NCBI GenBank assembly: GCA_032622095.1
Contig: CP136063.1
Span: 273,229,426-273,293,425, forward strand
Origin: Siphonodentalium dalli
Lineage: Eukaryota; Mollusca; Scaphopoda; Gadilida; Siphonodentaliidae
Direction: 5' to 3'
DNA: 64,000 nucleotides
A program made the position numbers and the translations under genes. Of the stretch, positions 29,656 to 44,488 are shown one piece after another. Every line of letters starts with the position of its first letter. The stretch's first letter is position 1. The notes beneath the pieces are model-generated. The model was not told where the DNA came from. It made no database searches and was given only the letters and a program-made list of their open reading frames with translations.

Positions 29656-31720
29656 TATTGGTATGTGAATGATCTTTATTTGTAACATACCATGATTAAG
29701 ACTAACAATGGACGTACTTTGTTGGTTACATACCAGGAATAAGACAGGCAATGAACGCTCTTTATTTGTAACATACCATGAATAAGACTAGCAATGGACG
29801 TTCTTTGTTGGTTAAATACCAGGAATAAGACTAGCAATGAACGCTCTTTATTTGTAACATACCAGGAGTAAGACTAACAATGAACGCTCTTTATTGGTAA
29901 CATACCAGGAGTAAGACTAACAATGGACGTTCTTTGTTGGTTACATACCAGGGATAAGACTAGCAATGAACGCTCTTTATTTGTAACATACCATGAATAA
30001 GACTAACAATGGACGTTCTTTGTTGGTTACATACCAGGAATAAGACTAGCAATGAACGCTCTTTATTTGTAACATATCAGGAGTAAGACTAACAATGAAC
30101 GCTCTTTATTTGTAACTTACCAAGAGTAAGACTAACAATGGACGTTATTTGTTGTTTACATACCAGGGATAAGACTAGCAATGAACGCTCTTTATTTGTA
30201 ACATGCAATGAATAAGACTAACAATTGACGTTCTTTGTTGGTTACATACCAGGATTAAGACTAGCAATGAACGCTCTTTATTTGTAACATACAATGAGTA
30301 AGACTAACTATGAACGCGCTTTATTTGTAACATACCAGGAATAAACCAACAATGGACGTTCTTTGTTGGTTACATACCAGGAATAGATTAACAGTGAACG
30401 CTCTTTATTTGTAACATACCATGAATAAGACTAACAATGGACGTTCTTTGTTGGTTACATACCAGGAGTAAGACTATCAATGAGCGTTCTTTATTTGTAA
30501 CATACAAGGACTAGACTAACAATGAACGCTCTTTATTAGTAACATACCAGGAATAAGACTAACAATGAGCGTTCGCTATTTGTAACATACCAGGAATAAG
30601 ACTAACAATGAGCGTTCTTTATTTGTAACATACCATGACTAAGACTGACAATGCACGGTATTTATTGGTAACATACAATGAGTAGACTTACAATGAACGC
30701 TCTTTATGTGTAACATACCAGGAATAAGACTAACAATGAACGATCTTTATTTGTAACATACCATGAATATACTAACAAGGAACGCTCTTTATTTCTAACA
30801 TACCATGACTAATACTAACAATGAACGGTCTTATTGTTAACATACAATGAGTAAGACTAACATTGAACGCTCTGTATTTGTAACATACCAGGCATAAGAC
30901 TAACAATGAACGATCTTTATTTGTAGCATACCATGAATATACTAACAATGAACGCTTTTTATGTGTATCATACCAGGAATAAGACTAACAATGAACGCTC
31001 TTTATTTGTAACATACCATGAACAAGAATAACAATGGACGGTCTTTATTTGTAACATACCACGAATAGACTAACAATGAACGCTCTTCAATTGTAACATA
31101 CCAGGAATAGACTAACAATGAACGCTCTTTATTTGTAACATACCAGGAATAGACTAACAATGAACGCTCTTTATTTGTAACATACCAGGGATAGACCAAC
31201 AATTAACGCTCTTTATTTGTAATATACCATGAATAGACTAACAATGAACGTTCTTTATTTGTAACATATCATGAATAAACTAACAATGAACGTTCTTTAT
31301 TTGTAACATACCAGGAATAAGACAAACAATGAACGCTCTTTATTTGTAACATACCAGGAATAGTCTTACAATGAACGCTCTTTATTTGTAACATAACATG
31401 AATAGACTAGCAATGAACGCTCTTTATTAGTAACATACCAGGAATATAATAACAATGAATGCTCTTTATTTGTAACATACCAGGAATAGACTAACAATGA
31501 GCATTCTGTGTTGGTTACATACCACGAATAAGACGAGCAATGAACGCACTTTATTTGTAACATACCAGGAATAGATTAGCAATGAACGCTCTTTATTTGT
31601 AACATACCAGGAATAGACTAACAATGAACGCTCTGTATTTGTAACATACCAGGACTAGATAAACAATTAACGCTCTTTATTTGTAACATACCAGGAATAA
31701 GACTAACAATGAACGCTCAT
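29656..31720 (+). repeat. Higher-order unit U8 (2,065 bp), second copy of U5
   Basis: This is U5 repeated at +9,381, with the same truncated M4-to-tail junction (tail at 31499) and the same rare TTATTGTTAAC at about 30832. The near identity indicates a recent duplication. Confidence 0.88.
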
Positions 31721-34700
31721 TATTGGTATGTGAATGATCTTTATTTGTAACATACCATGATTAAGACTAACAATGGACGTACTTTGTTGGTTACATACCA
31801 GGAATAAGACAGGCAATGAACGCTCTTTATTTGTAACATACCATGAATACGACTAGCAATGGACGTTCTTTGTTGGTTAAATACCAGGAATAAGACTAGC
31901 AATGAACGCTCTTTATTTGTAACATACCAGGAGTAAGACTAACAATGAACGCTCTTTATTGGTAACATACCAGGAGTAAGACTAACAATGGACGTTCTTT
32001 GTTGGTTACATACCAGGGATAAGACTAGCAATGAACGCTCTTTATTTGTAACATACCATGAATAAGACTAACAATGGACGTTCTTTGTTGGTTACATACC
32101 AGGAATAAGACTAGCAATGAACGCTCTTTATTTGTAACATATCAGGAGTAAGACTAACAATGAACGCTCTTTATTTGTAACTTACCAAGAGTAAGACTAA
32201 CAATGGACGTTATTTGTTGTTTACATACCAGGGATAAGACTAGCAATGAACGCTCTTTATTTGTAACATGCAATGAATAAGACTAACAATTGACGTTCTT
32301 TGTTGGTTACATACCAGAAATAAGACTAGCAATGAACGCTCTTTATTTTTAACATACCATGAATAAGACTAACAATGGACGTTCTTTGTTGGTTACATAC
32401 CAGGATTAAGACTAGCAATGAACGCTCTTTATTTGTAACATACAATGAGTAAGACTAACTATGAACGCGCTTTATTTGTAACATACCAGGAATAAACCAA
32501 CAATGGACGTTCTTTGTTGGTTACATACCAGGAATAGATTAACAGTGAACGCTCTTTATTTGTAACATACCATGAATAAGACTAACAATGGACGTTCTTT
32601 GTTGGTTACATACCAGGAGTAAGACTATCAATGAGCGTTCTTTATTTGTAACATACAAGGACTAGACTAGCAATGAACGCTCTTTATTAGTAACATACCA
32701 GGAATAAGACTAACAATGAGCGTTCGCTATTTGTAACATACCAGGAATAAGACTAACAATGAGCGTTCTTTATTTGTAACATACCATGACTAAGACTGAC
32801 AATGCACGGTATTTATTGGTAACATACAATGAGTAGACTTACAATGAACGCTCTTTATGTGTAACATACCAGGAATAAGACTAACAATGAACGATCTTTA
32901 TTTGTAACATACCATGAATATACTAACAAGGAACGCTCTTTATTTCTAACATACCATGACTAATACTAACAATGAACGGTCTTATTTTTAACATACAATG
33001 AGTAAGACTAACATTGAACGCTCTGTATTTGTAACACACCAGGCATAAGACTAACAATGAACGATCTTTATTTGTAGCATACCATGAATATACTAACAAT
33101 GAACGCTTTTTATGTGTATCATACCAGGAATAAGACTAACAATGGACGCTCTTTATTTGTAACTTACCAGGAATAGACTAACAATGAACGTTCTTTATTT
33201 GTAACATACCAGGAATAGACTAACAATGAGCGTTCTTTATTTGTAGCATATTAGGAGTAAGACTAACAATGAAAGTTCTTTATTTTTAACATACAATGAG
33301 TAAGACTAACAATGAACGCTCTATATTTGTAACATACCAGGCATAAGACTAACAATGAACGATCTTTATTTGTAACATACCATGAATATATTAACAATGA
33401 ACGCTTTTTATGTGTATCATACCAGGAATAAGACTAACAATGAACGCTCTTTATTTGTAACATACCATGAATAAGAATAACAATGGACGGTCTTTATTTG
33501 TAACATACCACGAATAGACTAACAATGAACGCTCTTTAATTGTAACATACCTGGAATAAGACTAACAATGGACGTTCTTTATTTGTAACATACCAGGAAT
33601 AGACTAACAATGAGCGTTCTTTATTTGTGACATACCAGGAATAAGACTAGCAATGAACGTTCTGTATTTGTAACATACCAGGAATAGACTAGCAATGAAC
33701 GCTCTTTATTTGTAACATACCAGGAATAGACTAAAAATGGACGTTCTTTATTTGTAACATACCAGGAATAAGACTAACAATGGACGTTCTTTATTTGTAA
33801 TTTACCAGGAATAAACAAACAATGAGCGTTCTTTATTTGTAACATACCAGGAATAAGACTAGCAATGAACGTTCTTTATTTGTAACATACCAGGAATAGA
33901 CTAGCAATGAACGCTCTTTATTTGTAACATACCAGGAATAGACTAACAATGGAAGTTCTTTATTTGTAACATACCAGGAATAGACTAACAATGAGCGTTC
34001 TTTATTTGTAACATACCAGGAATAAGATTAACAATGAGCGATCTTTATTTGTAACATACCATGAATTTTCTAACAAGGAACGCTCTTTATTGGTAATATA
34101 CAATGAGTAGAGTAACAATGAACGCTCTTTATGTGTAATAAACCAGGAATAAGACTAACAATGCACGATCATTATTTGTAACATACCATGAATATACTAA
34201 CAAGGAACGCTCTTTATTTGTAACATACCAGGAATAGACTAACAATGAGCGTTCTTTATTGGTAACATACCAGGAGTAAGACTAACAATGAACGCTCTTT
34301 ATTTAAAACATATCAGGAATAGACTAACAATGAGCGTTCTTTATTTGTAACATACAAGGAGTAAGATTAACAATGAACGCTCTTTATTTGTAACAGACCA
34401 GGAATAGACTATATAACAATGAGCGTTATTTATTTGTGACAAACCAGGAATAGACTAAAAATGAACGCTCTTTATTTTTAACATACAATGTGTAAGACTA
34501 ACAATGAACGCTCTTTATTTGTAACATACCAGGAATAAGACTAACAATGAACGATCTTTATTTGTAACATGCCATGAATATACTAACAAGGAACGCTCTT
34601 TATTTGTAACAAACAATACATAGACTAACAATGAACGCTCTTTATGTGTAACATACCAGGAATAAGACTACCAATGGACGTTCTTTGTTGGTTACATACC

Positions 34701-35405
34701 AGGAATAGACTAACAATAAACGCTCTTTGTTTGTAACATACCAGGAATAGACTAACAATGAACGCTCTTTATTTGTAACATACCAGGAATAAGACTAACA
34801 ATGAATGATCTTTATTGGTAACATACCAGGAATAGACTAACAATGAACGCTCATTATTGGTTATTTACCAGGAGGTGACTAACAGAGAACGCTCTTTATT
34901 TGTAACATACCATGAATAAGACTAACAATGGACGTTCTTTGTTGGTTACATACCAGGAATAGACTAACAATGAACGCTCTTTATTTGTAACATACCAGGA
35001 ATAAGACTAACAATGAGCGTTCTTTATTTGTAACATATCAGGAATAGACTAACAATGAACGCTCTTTATTTGTAACATACCAGGAATAGACTAACAATGG
35101 GCATTCTATATTGGTAACATACCAGGAGTAAGACTAACAATGAACGCTCTTTATTTATAACATACCAGGAATAGACTAACAATGAGCATTCTGTGTTGGT
35201 TACATACCACGAATAAGACGAGCAATGAACGCACTTTATTTGTAACATACCAGGAATAGATTAGCAATGAACGCTCTTTATTTGTAACATACCAGGAATA
35301 GACTAACAATGAACGCTCTGTATTTGTAACATACCAGGACTAGATAAACAATTAACGCTCTTTATTTGTAACATACCAGGAATAAGACTAACAATGAACG
35401 CTCAT
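31721..35405 (+). repeat. Higher-order unit U9 (3,685 bp), second copy of U6
   Basis: This is U6 repeated at +9,381. Differences I could see from U6 are at 32670 (G for A), 33298 (G where U6 has T at 23917), 34438 (G for A, GTGACAAACC) and 35038 (T for C). The part from about 33186 onward was then copied again into U10. Confidence 0.88.
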
Positions 35406-37980
35406 TATTGGTATGTGAATGATCTTTATTTGTAACATACCATGATTAAGACTAACAATGGACGTACTTTGTTGGTTACATACCAGGAATAAGACAGGCA
35501 ATGAACGCTCTTTATTTGTAACATACCATGAATAAGACTAGCAATGGACGTTCTTTGTTGGTTAAATACCAGGAATAAGACTAGCAATGAACGCTCTTTA
35601 TTTGTAACATACCAGGAGTAAGACTAACAATGAACGCTCTTTATTGGTAACATACCAGGAGTAAGACTAACAATGGACGTTCTTTGTTGGTTACATACCA
35701 GGGATAAGACTAGCAATGAACGCTCTTTATTTGTAACATACCATGAATAAGACTAACAATGGACGTTCTTTATTTGTAACATACCAGGAATAGACTAACA
35801 ATGAGCGTTCTTTATTTGTAGCATATTAGGAGTAAGACTAACAATGAAAGTTCTTTATTTTTAACATACAATGAGTAAGACTAACAATGAACGCTCTATA
35901 TTTGTAACATACCAGGCATAAGACTAACAATGAACGATCTTTATTTGTAACATACCATGAATATATTAACAATGAACGCTTTTTATGTGTATCATACCAG
36001 GAATAAGACTAACAATGAACGCTCTTTATTTGTAACATACCATGAATAAGAATAACAATGGACGGTCTTTATTTGTAACATACCACGAATAGACTAACAA
36101 TGAACGCTCTTTAATTGTAACATACCTGGAATAAGACTAACAATGGACGTTCTTTATTTGTAACATACCAGGAATAGACTAACAATGAGCGTTCTTTATT
36201 TGTGACATACCAGGAATAAGACTAGCAATGAACGTTCTGTATTTGTAACATACCAGGAATAGACTAGCAATGAACGCTCTTTATTTGTAACATACCAGGA
36301 ATAGACTAAAAATGGACGTTCTTTATTTGTAACATACCAGGAATAAGACTAACAATGGACGTTCTTTATTTGTAATTTACCAGGAATAAACAAACAATGA
36401 GCGTTCTTTATTTGTAACATACCAGGAATAAGACTAGCAATGAACGTTCTTTATTTGTAACATACCAGGAATAGACTAGCAATGAACGCTCTTTATTTGT
36501 AACATACCAGGAATAGACTAACAATGGAAGTTCTTTATTTGTAACATACCAGGAATAGACTAACAATGAGCGTTCTTTATTTGTAACATACCAGGAATAA
36601 GATTAACAATGAGCGATCTTTATTTGTAACATACCATGAATTTTCTAACAAGGAACGCTCTTTATTGGTAATATACAATGAGTAGAGTAACAATGAACGC
36701 TCTTTATGTGTAATAAACCAGGAATAAGACTAACAATGCACGATCATTATTTGTAACATACCATGAATATACTAACAAGGAACGCTCTTTATTTGTAACA
36801 TACCAGGAATAGACTAACAATGAGCGTTCTTTATTGGTAACATACCAGGAGTAAGACTAACAATGAACGCTCTTTATTTAAAACATATCAGGAATAGACT
36901 AACAATGAGCGTTCTTTATTTGTAACATACAAGGAGTAAGATTAACAATGAACGCTCTTTATTTGTAACAGACCAGGAATAGACTATATAACAATGAGCG
37001 TTATTTATTTGTAACAAACCAGGAATAGACTAAAAATGAACGCTCTTTATTTTTAACATACAATGTGTAAGACTAACAATGAACGCTCTTTATTTGTAAC
37101 ATACCAGGAATAAGACTAACAATGAACGATCTTTATTTGTAACATGCCATGAATATACTAACAAGGAACGCTCTTTATTTGTAACAAACAATACATAGAC
37201 TAACAATGAACGCTCTTTATGTGTAACATACCAGGAATAAGACTACCAATGGACGTTCTTTGTTGGTTACATACCAGGAATAGACTAACAATAAACGCTC
37301 TTTGTTTGTAACATACCAGGAATAGACTAACAATGAACGCTCTTTATTTGTAACATACCAGGAATAAGACTAACAATGAATGATCTTTATTGGTAACATA
37401 CCAGGAATAGACTAACAATGAACGCTCATTATTGGTTATTTACCAGGAGGTGACTAACAGAGAACGCTCTTTATTTGTAACATACCATGAATAAGACTAA
37501 CAATGGACGTTCTTTGTTGGTTACATACCAGGAATAGACTAACAATGAACGCTCTTTATTTGTAACATACCAGGAATAAGACTAACAATGAGCGTTCTTT
37601 ATTTGTAACATACCAGGAATAGACTAACAATGAACGCTCTTTATTTGTAACATACCAGGAATAGACTAACAATGGGCATTCTATATTGGTAACATACCAG
37701 GAGTAAGACTAACAATGAACGCTCTTTATTTATAACATACCAGGAATAGACTAACAATGAGCATTCTGTGTTGGTTACATACCACGAATAAGACGAGCAA
37801 TGAACGCACTTTATTTGTAACATACCAGGAATAGATTAGCAATGAACGCTCTTTATTTGTAACATACCAGGAATAGACTAACAATGAACGCTCTGTATTT
37901 GTAACATACCAGGACTAGATAAACAATTAACGCTCTTTATTTGTAACATACCAGGAATAAGACTAACAATGAACGCTCAT
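35406..37980 (+). repeat. Chimeric higher-order unit U10 (2,575 bp)
   Basis: M1 is cut short. At 35761-35771 a B-type monomer (GGACGTTCTTT) continues as an A-type one (ATTTGTAAC), and the sequence becomes that of U9 from 33186 onward, ending with the tail at 37759. The unit length equals the distance between the matching points (33186 and 35761). This is the expected product of one unequal exchange between misaligned monomers inside an otherwise ordinary unit. Confidence 0.9.
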
Positions 37981-40900
37981 TATTGGTATGTGAATGATCT
38001 TTATTTGTAACATACCATGATTAAGACTAACAATGGACGTACTTTGTTGGTTACATACCAGGAATAAGACAGGCAATGAACGCTCTTTATTTGTAACATA
38101 CCATGAATAAGACTAGCAATGGACGTTCTTTGTTGGTTAAATACCAGGAATAAGACTAGCAATGAACGCTCTTTATTTGTAACATACCAGGAGTAAGACT
38201 AACAATGAACGCTCTTTATTGGTAACATACCAGGAGTAAGACTAACAATGGACGTTCTTTGTTGGTTACATACCAGGGATAAGACTAGCAATGAACGCTC
38301 TTTATTTGTAACATACCATGAATAAGACTAACAATGGACGTTCTTTGTTGGTTACATACCAGGAATAAGACTAGCAATGAACGCTCTTTATTTGTAACAT
38401 ATCAGGAGTAAGACTAACAATGAACGCTCTTTATTTGTAACTTACCAAGAGTAAGACTAACAATGGACGTTATTTGTTGTTTACATACCAGGGATAAGAC
38501 TAGCAATGAACGCTCTTTATTTGTAACATGCAATGAATAAGACTAACAATTGACGTTCTTTGTTGGTTACATACCAGAAATAAGACTAGCAATGAACGCT
38601 CTTTATTTTTAACATACCATGAATAAGACTAACAATGGACGTTCTTTGTTGGTTACATACCAGGATTAAGACTAGCAATGAACGCTCTTTATTTGTAACA
38701 TACAATGAGTAAGACTAACTATGAACGCGCTTTATTTGTAACATACCAGGAATAAACCAACAATGGACGTTCTTTGTTGGTTACATACCAGGAATAGATT
38801 AACAGTGAACGCTCTTTATTTGTAACATACCATGAATAAGACTAACAATGGACGTTCTTTGTTGGTTACATACCAGGAGTAAGACTATCAATGAGCGTTC
38901 TTTATTTGTAACATACAAGGACTAGACTAACAATGAACGCTCTTTATTAGTAACATACCAGGAATAAGACTAACAATGAGCGTTCGCTATTTGTAACATA
39001 CCAGGAATAAGACTAACAATGAGCGTTCTTTATTTGTAACATACCATGACTAAGACTGACAATGCACGGTATTTATTGGTAACATACAATGAGTAGACTT
39101 ACAATGAACGCTCTTTATGTGTAACATACCAGGAATAAGACTAACAATGAACGATCTTTATTTGTAACATACCATGAATATACTAACAAGGAACGCTCTT
39201 TATTTCTAACATACCATGACTAATACTAACAATGAACGGTCTTATTTTTAACATACAATGAGTAAGACTAACATTGAACGCTCTGTATTTGTAACACACC
39301 AGGCATAAGACTAACAATGAACGATCTTTATTTGTAGCATACCATGAATATACTAACAATGAACGCTTTTTATGTGTATCATACCAGGAATAAGACTAAC
39401 AATGGACGCTCTTTATTTGTAACATACCATGAACAAGAATAACAATGGACGGTCTTTATTTGTAACATACCACGAATAGACTAACAATGAACGCTCTTCA
39501 ATTGCAACATACCAGGAATAGACTAACAATGAACGCTCTTTATTTGTAACATACCAGGAATAGACTAACAATGAACGCTCTTTATTTGTAACATACCAGG
39601 GATAGACCAACAATTAACGCTCTTTATTTGTAATATACCATGAATAGACTAACAATGAACGTTCTTTATTTGTAACATATCATGAATAAACTAACAATGA
39701 ACGTTCTTTATTTGTAACATACCAGGAATAAGACAAACAATGAACGCTCTTTATTTGTAACATACCAGGAATAGTCTTACAATGAACGCTCTTTATTTGT
39801 AACATAACATGAATAGACTAGCAATGAACGCTCTTTATTAGTAACATACCAGGAATATAATAACAATGAATGCTCTTTATTTGTAACATACCAGAAATAG
39901 ACTAACAATGAACGCTCTTTATTTGGAACATACCATGAATAGACTAAAAATGAACGTTCTTTATTTGTAACATACCAGGAATAGAGTAACAATGAACGCT
40001 CTTTATTTGTAACATACCAGGAATAGACTAACAATGAACGCTCTTTATTTGTAACTTACCAGGAATAGACTAACAATGAACGTTCTTTATTTGTAACATA
40101 CCAGGAATAGACTAACAATGAGCGTTCTTTATTTGTAGCATATTAGGAGTAAGACTAACAATGAAAGTTCTTTATTTTTAACATACAATGAGTAAGACTA
40201 ACAATGAACGCTCTATATTTGTAACATACCAGGCATAAGACTAACAATGAACGATCTTTATTTGTAACATACCATGAATATATTAACAATGAACGCTTTT
40301 TATGTGTATCATACCAGGAATAAGACTAACAATGAACGCTCTTTATTTGTAACATACCATGAATAAGAATAACAATGGACGGTCTTTATTTGTAACATAC
40401 CACGAATAGACTAACAATGAACGCTCTTTAATTGTAACATACCTGGAATAAGACTAACAATGGACGTTCTTTATTTGTAACATACCAGGAATAGACTAAC
40501 AATGAGCGTTCTTTATTTGTGACATACCAGGAATAAGACTAGCAATGAACGTTCTGTATTTGTAACATACCAGGAATAGACTAGCAATGAACGCTCTTTA
40601 TTTGTAACATACCAGGAATAGACTAAAAATGGACGTTCTTTATTTGTAACATACCAGGAATAAGACTAACAACGGACGTTCTTTATTTGTAATTTACCAG
40701 GAATAAACAAACAATGAGCGTTCTTTATTTGTAACATACCAGGAATAAGACTAGCAATGAACGATCTTTATTTGTAACATACCAGGAATAGACTAGCAAT
40801 GAACGCTCTTTATTTGTAACATACCAGGAATAGACTAACAATGAGCGTTCTTTATTTGTAACATACCAGGAATAAGACCAACAATGGACGTTCTTTATTT

Positions 40901-41611
40901 GTAACATATCAGGAATAGACTATCAATGGACACTCTTTATTTGTAACGTACCAGGAATAGACTAGCAATGAACGCTCTTTGTTTGTAACATACCATGAAT
41001 AGACTAGCAATGAACGCTTTTTATTTGTTACATACAAGTAATAGACTAAAAATGAGCGTTCGTTATTTGTAACATACCATGCATAGACTAACAACGAACG
41101 CTCTTTATTTGTAACATACCAGGAATAGACTAGCAATGAACGCTCTTTATTTGTAACATACCAGGAATATACTAACAATGATCGTTCTTTATTTGTAACA
41201 TACCATGAATATACTAGCAATGAGCGTTCTTTATTTGTAACATACCAGGAATAGACTAACAATGAACGCTCTTTATTTGTAACATACCAGGAATAGACTA
41301 ACAATGAGCGTTCTTTATTTGTAACATACCAGGAATAGACTAACAATGAACGCTCTTTATTTGTAACATACCAGGAATAGACTAACAATGAGCATTCTGT
41401 GTTGGTTACATACCACGAATAAGACGAGCAATGAACGCACTTTATTTGTAACATACCAGGAATAGATTAGCAATGAACGCTCTTTATTTGTAACATACCA
41501 GGAATAGACTAACAATGAACGCTCTGTATTTGTAACATACCAGGAATAGATAAACAATTAACGCTCTTTATTTGTAACATACCAGGAATAAGACTAACAA
41601 TGAACGCTCAT
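37981..41611 (+). repeat. Higher-order unit U11 (3,631 bp), second copy of U7
   Basis: U7 repeated at +11,956, which is 9,381 plus the nested 2,575. It keeps CTCTTCAATTGCAAC near 39495, the AACGGACG variant near 40671 and CATGCATAG in its 42-mer block. The tail begins at 41390. Confidence 0.88.
40909..41454 (-). repeat. 13 consecutive 42-bp monomers, copy 5
   Basis: Matches copy 4, including CATGCATAG near 41078. It lies inside the duplicated U11. The open minus-strand frame is again a consequence of the 42-base period. Confidence 0.88.
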
Positions 41612-44488
41612 TATTGGTATGTGAATGATCTTTATTTGTAACATACCATGATTAAGACTAACAATGGACGTACTTTGTTGGTTACATACCAGGAATAAGA
41701 CAGGCAATGAACGCTCTTTATTTGTAACATACCATGAATAAGACTAGCAATGGACGTTCTTTGTTGGTTAAATACCAGGAATAAGACTAGCAATGAACGC
41801 TCTTTATTTGTAACATACCAGGAGTAAGACTAACAATGAACGCTCTTTATTGGTAACATACCAGGAGTAAGACTAACAATGGACGTTCTTTGTTGGTTAC
41901 ATACCAGGGATAAGACTAGCAATGAACGCTCTTTATTTGTAACATACCATGAATAAGAATAACAATGGACGTTCTTTGTTGGTTACATACCAGGAATAAG
42001 ACTAGCAATGAACGCTCTTTATTTGTAACATATCAGGAGTAAGACTAACAATGAACGCTCTTTATTTGTAACTTACCAAGAGTAAGACTAACAATGGACG
42101 TTATTTGTTGTTTACATACCAGGGATAAGACTAGCAATGAACGCTCTTTATTTGTAACATGCAATGAATAAGACTAACAATTGACGTTCTTTGTTGGTTA
42201 GATACCAGAAATAAGACTAGCAATGAACGCTCTTTATTTTTAACATACCATGAATAAGACTAACAATGGACGTTCTTTGTTGGTTACATACCAGGATTAA
42301 GACTAGCAATGAACGCTCTTTATTTCTAACATACAATGAGTAAGACTAACTATGAACGCGCTTTATTTGTAACTTACCAGGAATAAACCAACAATGGACG
42401 TTCTTTGTTGGTTACATACCAGGAATAGATTAACAGTGGACGCTCTTTATTTGTAACATACCATGAATAAGACTAACAATGGACGTTCTTTGTTGGTTAC
42501 ATACCAGGAGTAAGACTATCAATGAGCGTTCTTTATTTGTAACATACAAGGAATAGACTAACAATGAACGCTCTTTATTAGTAACATACCAGGAATAAGA
42601 CTAACAATGAGCGTTCGCTATTTGTAACATACCAGGAATAAGACTAACAATGAGCGTTCTTTATTTGTAACATACCATGACTAAGACTGACAATGCACGG
42701 TATTTATTGGTAACATACAATGAGTAGACTTACAATGAACGCTCTTTATGTGTAACATACCAGGAATAAGACTAACAATGAACGATCTTTATTTGTAACA
42801 TACCATGAATATACTAACAAGGAACGCTCTTTATTTATAACATACCATGACTAATACTAACAATGAACGGTCTTATTTTTAACATACAATGAGTAAGACT
42901 AACATTGAACGCTCTGTATTTGTAACATACCAGGAATAAGACTAGCAATGAACGTTCTTTATTTGTAACATACCAGGAATAGACTAGCAATGAACGCTCT
43001 TTATTTGTAACATACCAGGAATAGACTAACAATGGAAGTTCTTTATTTGTAACATACCAGGAATAGACTAACAATGAGCGTTCTTTATTTGTAACATACC
43101 AGGAATAAGATTAACAATGAGCGATCTTTATTTGTAACATACCATGAATTTTCTAACAAGGAACGCTCTTTATTGGTAATATACAATGAGTAGAGTAACA
43201 ATGAACGCTCTTTATGTGTAAAAAACCAGGAATAAGACTAACAATGCACGATCATTATTTGTAACATACCATGAATATACTAACAAGGAACGCTCTTTAT
43301 TTGTAACATACCAGGAATAGACTAACAATGAGCGTTCTTTATTGGTAACATACCAGGAGTAAGACTAACAATGAACGCTCTTTATTTAAAACATATCAGG
43401 AATAGACTAACAATGAGCGTTCTTTATTTGTAACATACAAGGAGTAAGATTAACAATGAACGCTCTTTATTTGTAACAGACCAGGAATAGACTATATAAC
43501 AATGAGCGTTATTTATTTGTAACAAACCAGGAATAGACTAAAAATGAACGCTCTTTATTTTTAACATACAATGTGTAAGACTAACAATGAACGCTCTTTA
43601 TTTGTAACATACCAGGAATAAGACTAACAATGAACGATCTTTATTTGTAACATGCCATGAATATACTAACAAGGAACGCTCTTTATTTGTAACAAACAAT
43701 ACATAGACTAACAATGAACGCTCTTTATGTGTAACATACCAGGAATAAGACTACCAATGGACGTTCTTTGTTGGTTACATACCAGGAATAGACTAACAAT
43801 AAACGCTCTTTGTTTGTAACATACCAGGAATAGACTAACAATGAACGCTCTTTATTTGTAACATACCAGGAATAAGACTAACAATGAATGATCTTTATTG
43901 GTAACATACCAGGAATAGACTAACAATGAACGCTCATTATTGGTTATTTACCAGGAGGTGACTAACAGAGAACGCTCTTTATTTGTAACATACCATGAAT
44001 AAGACTAACAATGGACGTTCTTTGTTGGTTACATACCAGGAATAGACTAACAATGAACGCTCTTTATTTGTAACATACCAGGAATAAGACTAACAATGAG
44101 CGTTCTTTATTTGTAACATACCAGGAATAGACTAACAATGAACGCTCTTTATTTGTAACATACCAGGAATAGACTAACAATGGGCATTCTATATTGGTAA
44201 CATACCAGGAGTAAGACTAACAATGAACGCTCTTTATTTATAACATACCAGGAATAGACTAACAATGAGCATTCTGTGTTGGTTACATACCACGAATAAG
44301 ACGAGCAATAAACGCACTTTATTTGTAACATACCAGGAATAGATTAGCAATGAACGCTCTTTATTTGTAACATACCAGGAATAGACTAACAATGAACGCT
44401 CTGTATTTGTAACATACCAGGACTAGATAAACAATTAACGCTCTTTATTTGTAACATACCAGGAATAAGACTAACAATGAACGCTCAT
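41612..44488 (+). repeat. Higher-order unit U12 (2,877 bp)
   Basis: M1 (with rare GAATAAGAATAAC near 41950 and GGTTAGATACC near 42196) and M2 lead to a jump at about 42918-42943, where CTCTGTATTTGTAAC passes straight into M9 (AATAAGACTAGC; CAATGGAAGTTC near 43027). M7, M8 (marker near 43935) and the tail at 44267 follow. Everything from the jump on matches 36423 onward at an offset of 6,508. A private GCAATAAACGCAC is at about 44285 in the tail. Confidence 0.87.
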
